This document shows positions 29,795 to 30,745 of a stretch of 30,745 bases of DNA, piece by piece. Where the stretch lies: the NCBI GenBank assembly GCA_019918135.1, contig WBZZ01002482.1:132501-163245 (forward strand), read 5' to 3'. Position 1 is the stretch's first letter. The number at the start of each line of letters is the position of its first letter. The notes beneath the pieces are model-generated. The model was not told the origin of the DNA. It did not search any database and saw only the letters and a list, made by a program, of their open reading frames with translations. The position numbers and the translations under genes were made by a program. Origin of the DNA: Paulinella micropora. Lineage: Eukaryota; Cercozoa; Imbricatea; Euglyphida; Paulinellidae.

Positions 29795-30188
29795 TGGTCT
29801 TCTGGTTCAGACAGGAGATTAAAATCAGATGTTAAAACACTAGACTGCGGGGATTGTTGCGATAAACTTATGAAAATAAACTGCTGTTCATATTATTTGA
29901 AATCAGACGAAAAGAAACAGAAAAAGAACCACGGATTTATTGCGGATGAAGTAAAAAAAATATTTCCAGAATTTGTATCTGAAAGTGGAAAAAGCAGACG
30001 ATGGGGATGGAAACTTTGAAGGTATATCATACACGGACTTCATACCAATACTGGTTAGTGCTTTTCAACACATGGCGGAAAAGGTAGTTAATTTAGACAA
30101 AGAAAATAAACTTTTACTTAATATACTACAAGACCAAGCAAATCAATTAGCAGAAATCCGAGCAGTCGTATTTTCAAATGTCAAATAA
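29795..30188 (+). other. S74 intramolecular chaperone domain and C-terminal coiled coil
   Basis: The candidate nucleophile Ser codon is at 29807-29809 and the Lys lies five residues later, the spacing of the S74 dyad. HGFIADEVKKIFPEFV and, after a one-base break, YTDFIPILVSAFQ complete the family pattern. A heptad-like helix (LDKENKLLLNILQDQANQLAEI) ends it. Confidence 0.85.
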
Positions 30189-30656
30189 TACAACTAGACT
30201 TCACAGACCCCCACCTATTATGGATATGGATGGCGAACTAACTCCCGAATTAAAGTCTCGTGTTCTTGAAGTAGAGCTAAAGACTGAGGAAAAAAAATAG
30301 AGCACGAATTGGAAGATAACTGGAATTGTTGTTGTATAAAAAACAGACCGACAGACAGCCGACTTATTAAATACTTATTTGAAATGGGTATCATTATTGC
30401 CATTATAACCCTTTGTATCGTGAGGTTGTCTGAAAAGAACTTGCAGTGCGAGGTTGCTAATACTTATGTCGGAATCCTAACATTGCTTATCGGCATCCAT
30501 CACCTTCTAGTTCAAAGAAGTGAGCATTCATATACTTGCGTTTTATACCACATAGCATCATTTGAGCACATTAAAGGAATGGCTTCATCAAAACTAACAC
30601 ACCAATCACTCATAGGCTTATACACACATTTAAATTTAGTTTATATTCCTTTTTGA
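30178..30656 (+). pseudogene. small membrane protein, frameshifted in an A-run
   Basis: The ATG at 30178 overlaps the end of the fibre gene. The first 40 codons end at a TAG (30298-30300). With a -1 change in the run of eight A at 30290-30297 the frame continues to 30656. Two hydrophobic helices are visible, GIIIAIITLCIVRL and YVGILTLLIGIHHLLV, after a Cys-rich NWNCCCIKN. It resembles the small two-helix membrane proteins found in many DNA viruses. No family assigned. Confidence 0.5.
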
Positions 30657-30745
30657 ATACACCACACACAACTTTCATTTTTTTATCACTGACCCGTGAG
30701 TAAAAGTCGCAGGCAGTCCGAGCAGAAATATTAATTAATAAAAAG
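30657..30745. other. right edge of window, no gene
   Basis: 89 bases with no supported gene. I found no match to the left end of the window, so no terminal inverted repeat is demonstrated. Confidence 0.4.

Larger units (their letters stand above)
26779..30188 (+). pseudogene. tail-fibre-like protein with S74 chaperone domain, broken in three places
   Basis: One co-linear gene of about 1130 codons in four pieces. Breaks are an extra A near 27810, an in-frame TAA at 29621-29623 and an extra base near 29988. The shaft has phage-fibre repeats: GDQTIAGIKTF-type units and ITNLATPSATTDGANKSYVDT-type units. Low-complexity Thr/Gly/Ala beta-helix-like sequence follows. The end carries SDRRLKSDVK, the Ser-Lys self-cleavage motif of S74 endosialidase-type chaperones, and a terminal coiled coil. 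In phages such fibres bind the host surface, and the S74 domain aids trimer folding and then cleaves itself off. A host-recognition fibre in this element is inference. Confidence 0.82.

Noticed and set aside
1..30745. Terminal inverted repeats of the viral element at the window ends.
   Set aside because: The two ends share no visible complementarity, and the capsid gene runs off the left edge, so the element is not complete here.
1..30745. CRISPR array or bacterial origin of the window.
   Set aside because: No regularly spaced repeats. LTR retrotransposons and Polinton-type genes point to a eukaryotic host despite the phage-like fibre.

Overview
The window looks like eukaryotic nuclear DNA, most likely from a protist or alga (host inferred, not proven), that carries an endogenous Polinton-like / virophage-like DNA virus. 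Two LTR retrotransposons sit among the viral genes. The viral genes are AT-rich, with short AT-rich spacers. The retroelements are visibly more GC-rich, so the window is a compositional mosaic.

Layout. 1-598 and 10979-11680 (minus) are two halves of one jelly-roll capsid gene, probably the major capsid protein. A Ty3/gypsy-type element (599-10978, minus) lies between them, with 247-bp LTRs, a 4-bp TATC target duplication, a primer-binding site and a polypurine tract. The viral morphogenesis block continues at 11778-13552 (minus): a minor capsid (penton-like) protein, an adenain-like cysteine protease and a Pro/Gln-rich protein. All of these are broken by stops and frameshifts. A 3'-truncated Ty1/copia-type element (about 13561-17940, minus) follows. 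It has a zinc knuckle, a MYND finger and an integrase whose catalytic core contains a 66-codon inversion. Next is the front half of a PIF1-like helicase (18228-19022, minus).

From 19409 rightward the replication and integration module is largely readable. It holds a small basic protein, a protein-primed family B DNA polymerase of 1258 codons, a coiled-coil protein, an unrecognised Lys/Glu/Pro protein, a retroviral-type integrase (minus) with a charged protein just upstream, a phage-like tail-fibre gene ending in an S74 (endosialidase-type) chaperone domain, and a small two-helix membrane protein.

Together the viral genes cover the core Polinton-like set (capsid, penton, maturation protease, polymerase, integrase). 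The packaging ATPase is absent and may lie left of position 1, where the capsid gene runs off the window. The capsid module is decayed, while the integrase is intact and the polymerase is intact except for one in-frame TGA near its 3' end. This is what one would see in a virus drifting towards a transposon-like existence, although some one-base breaks in homopolymers could be sequence errors.
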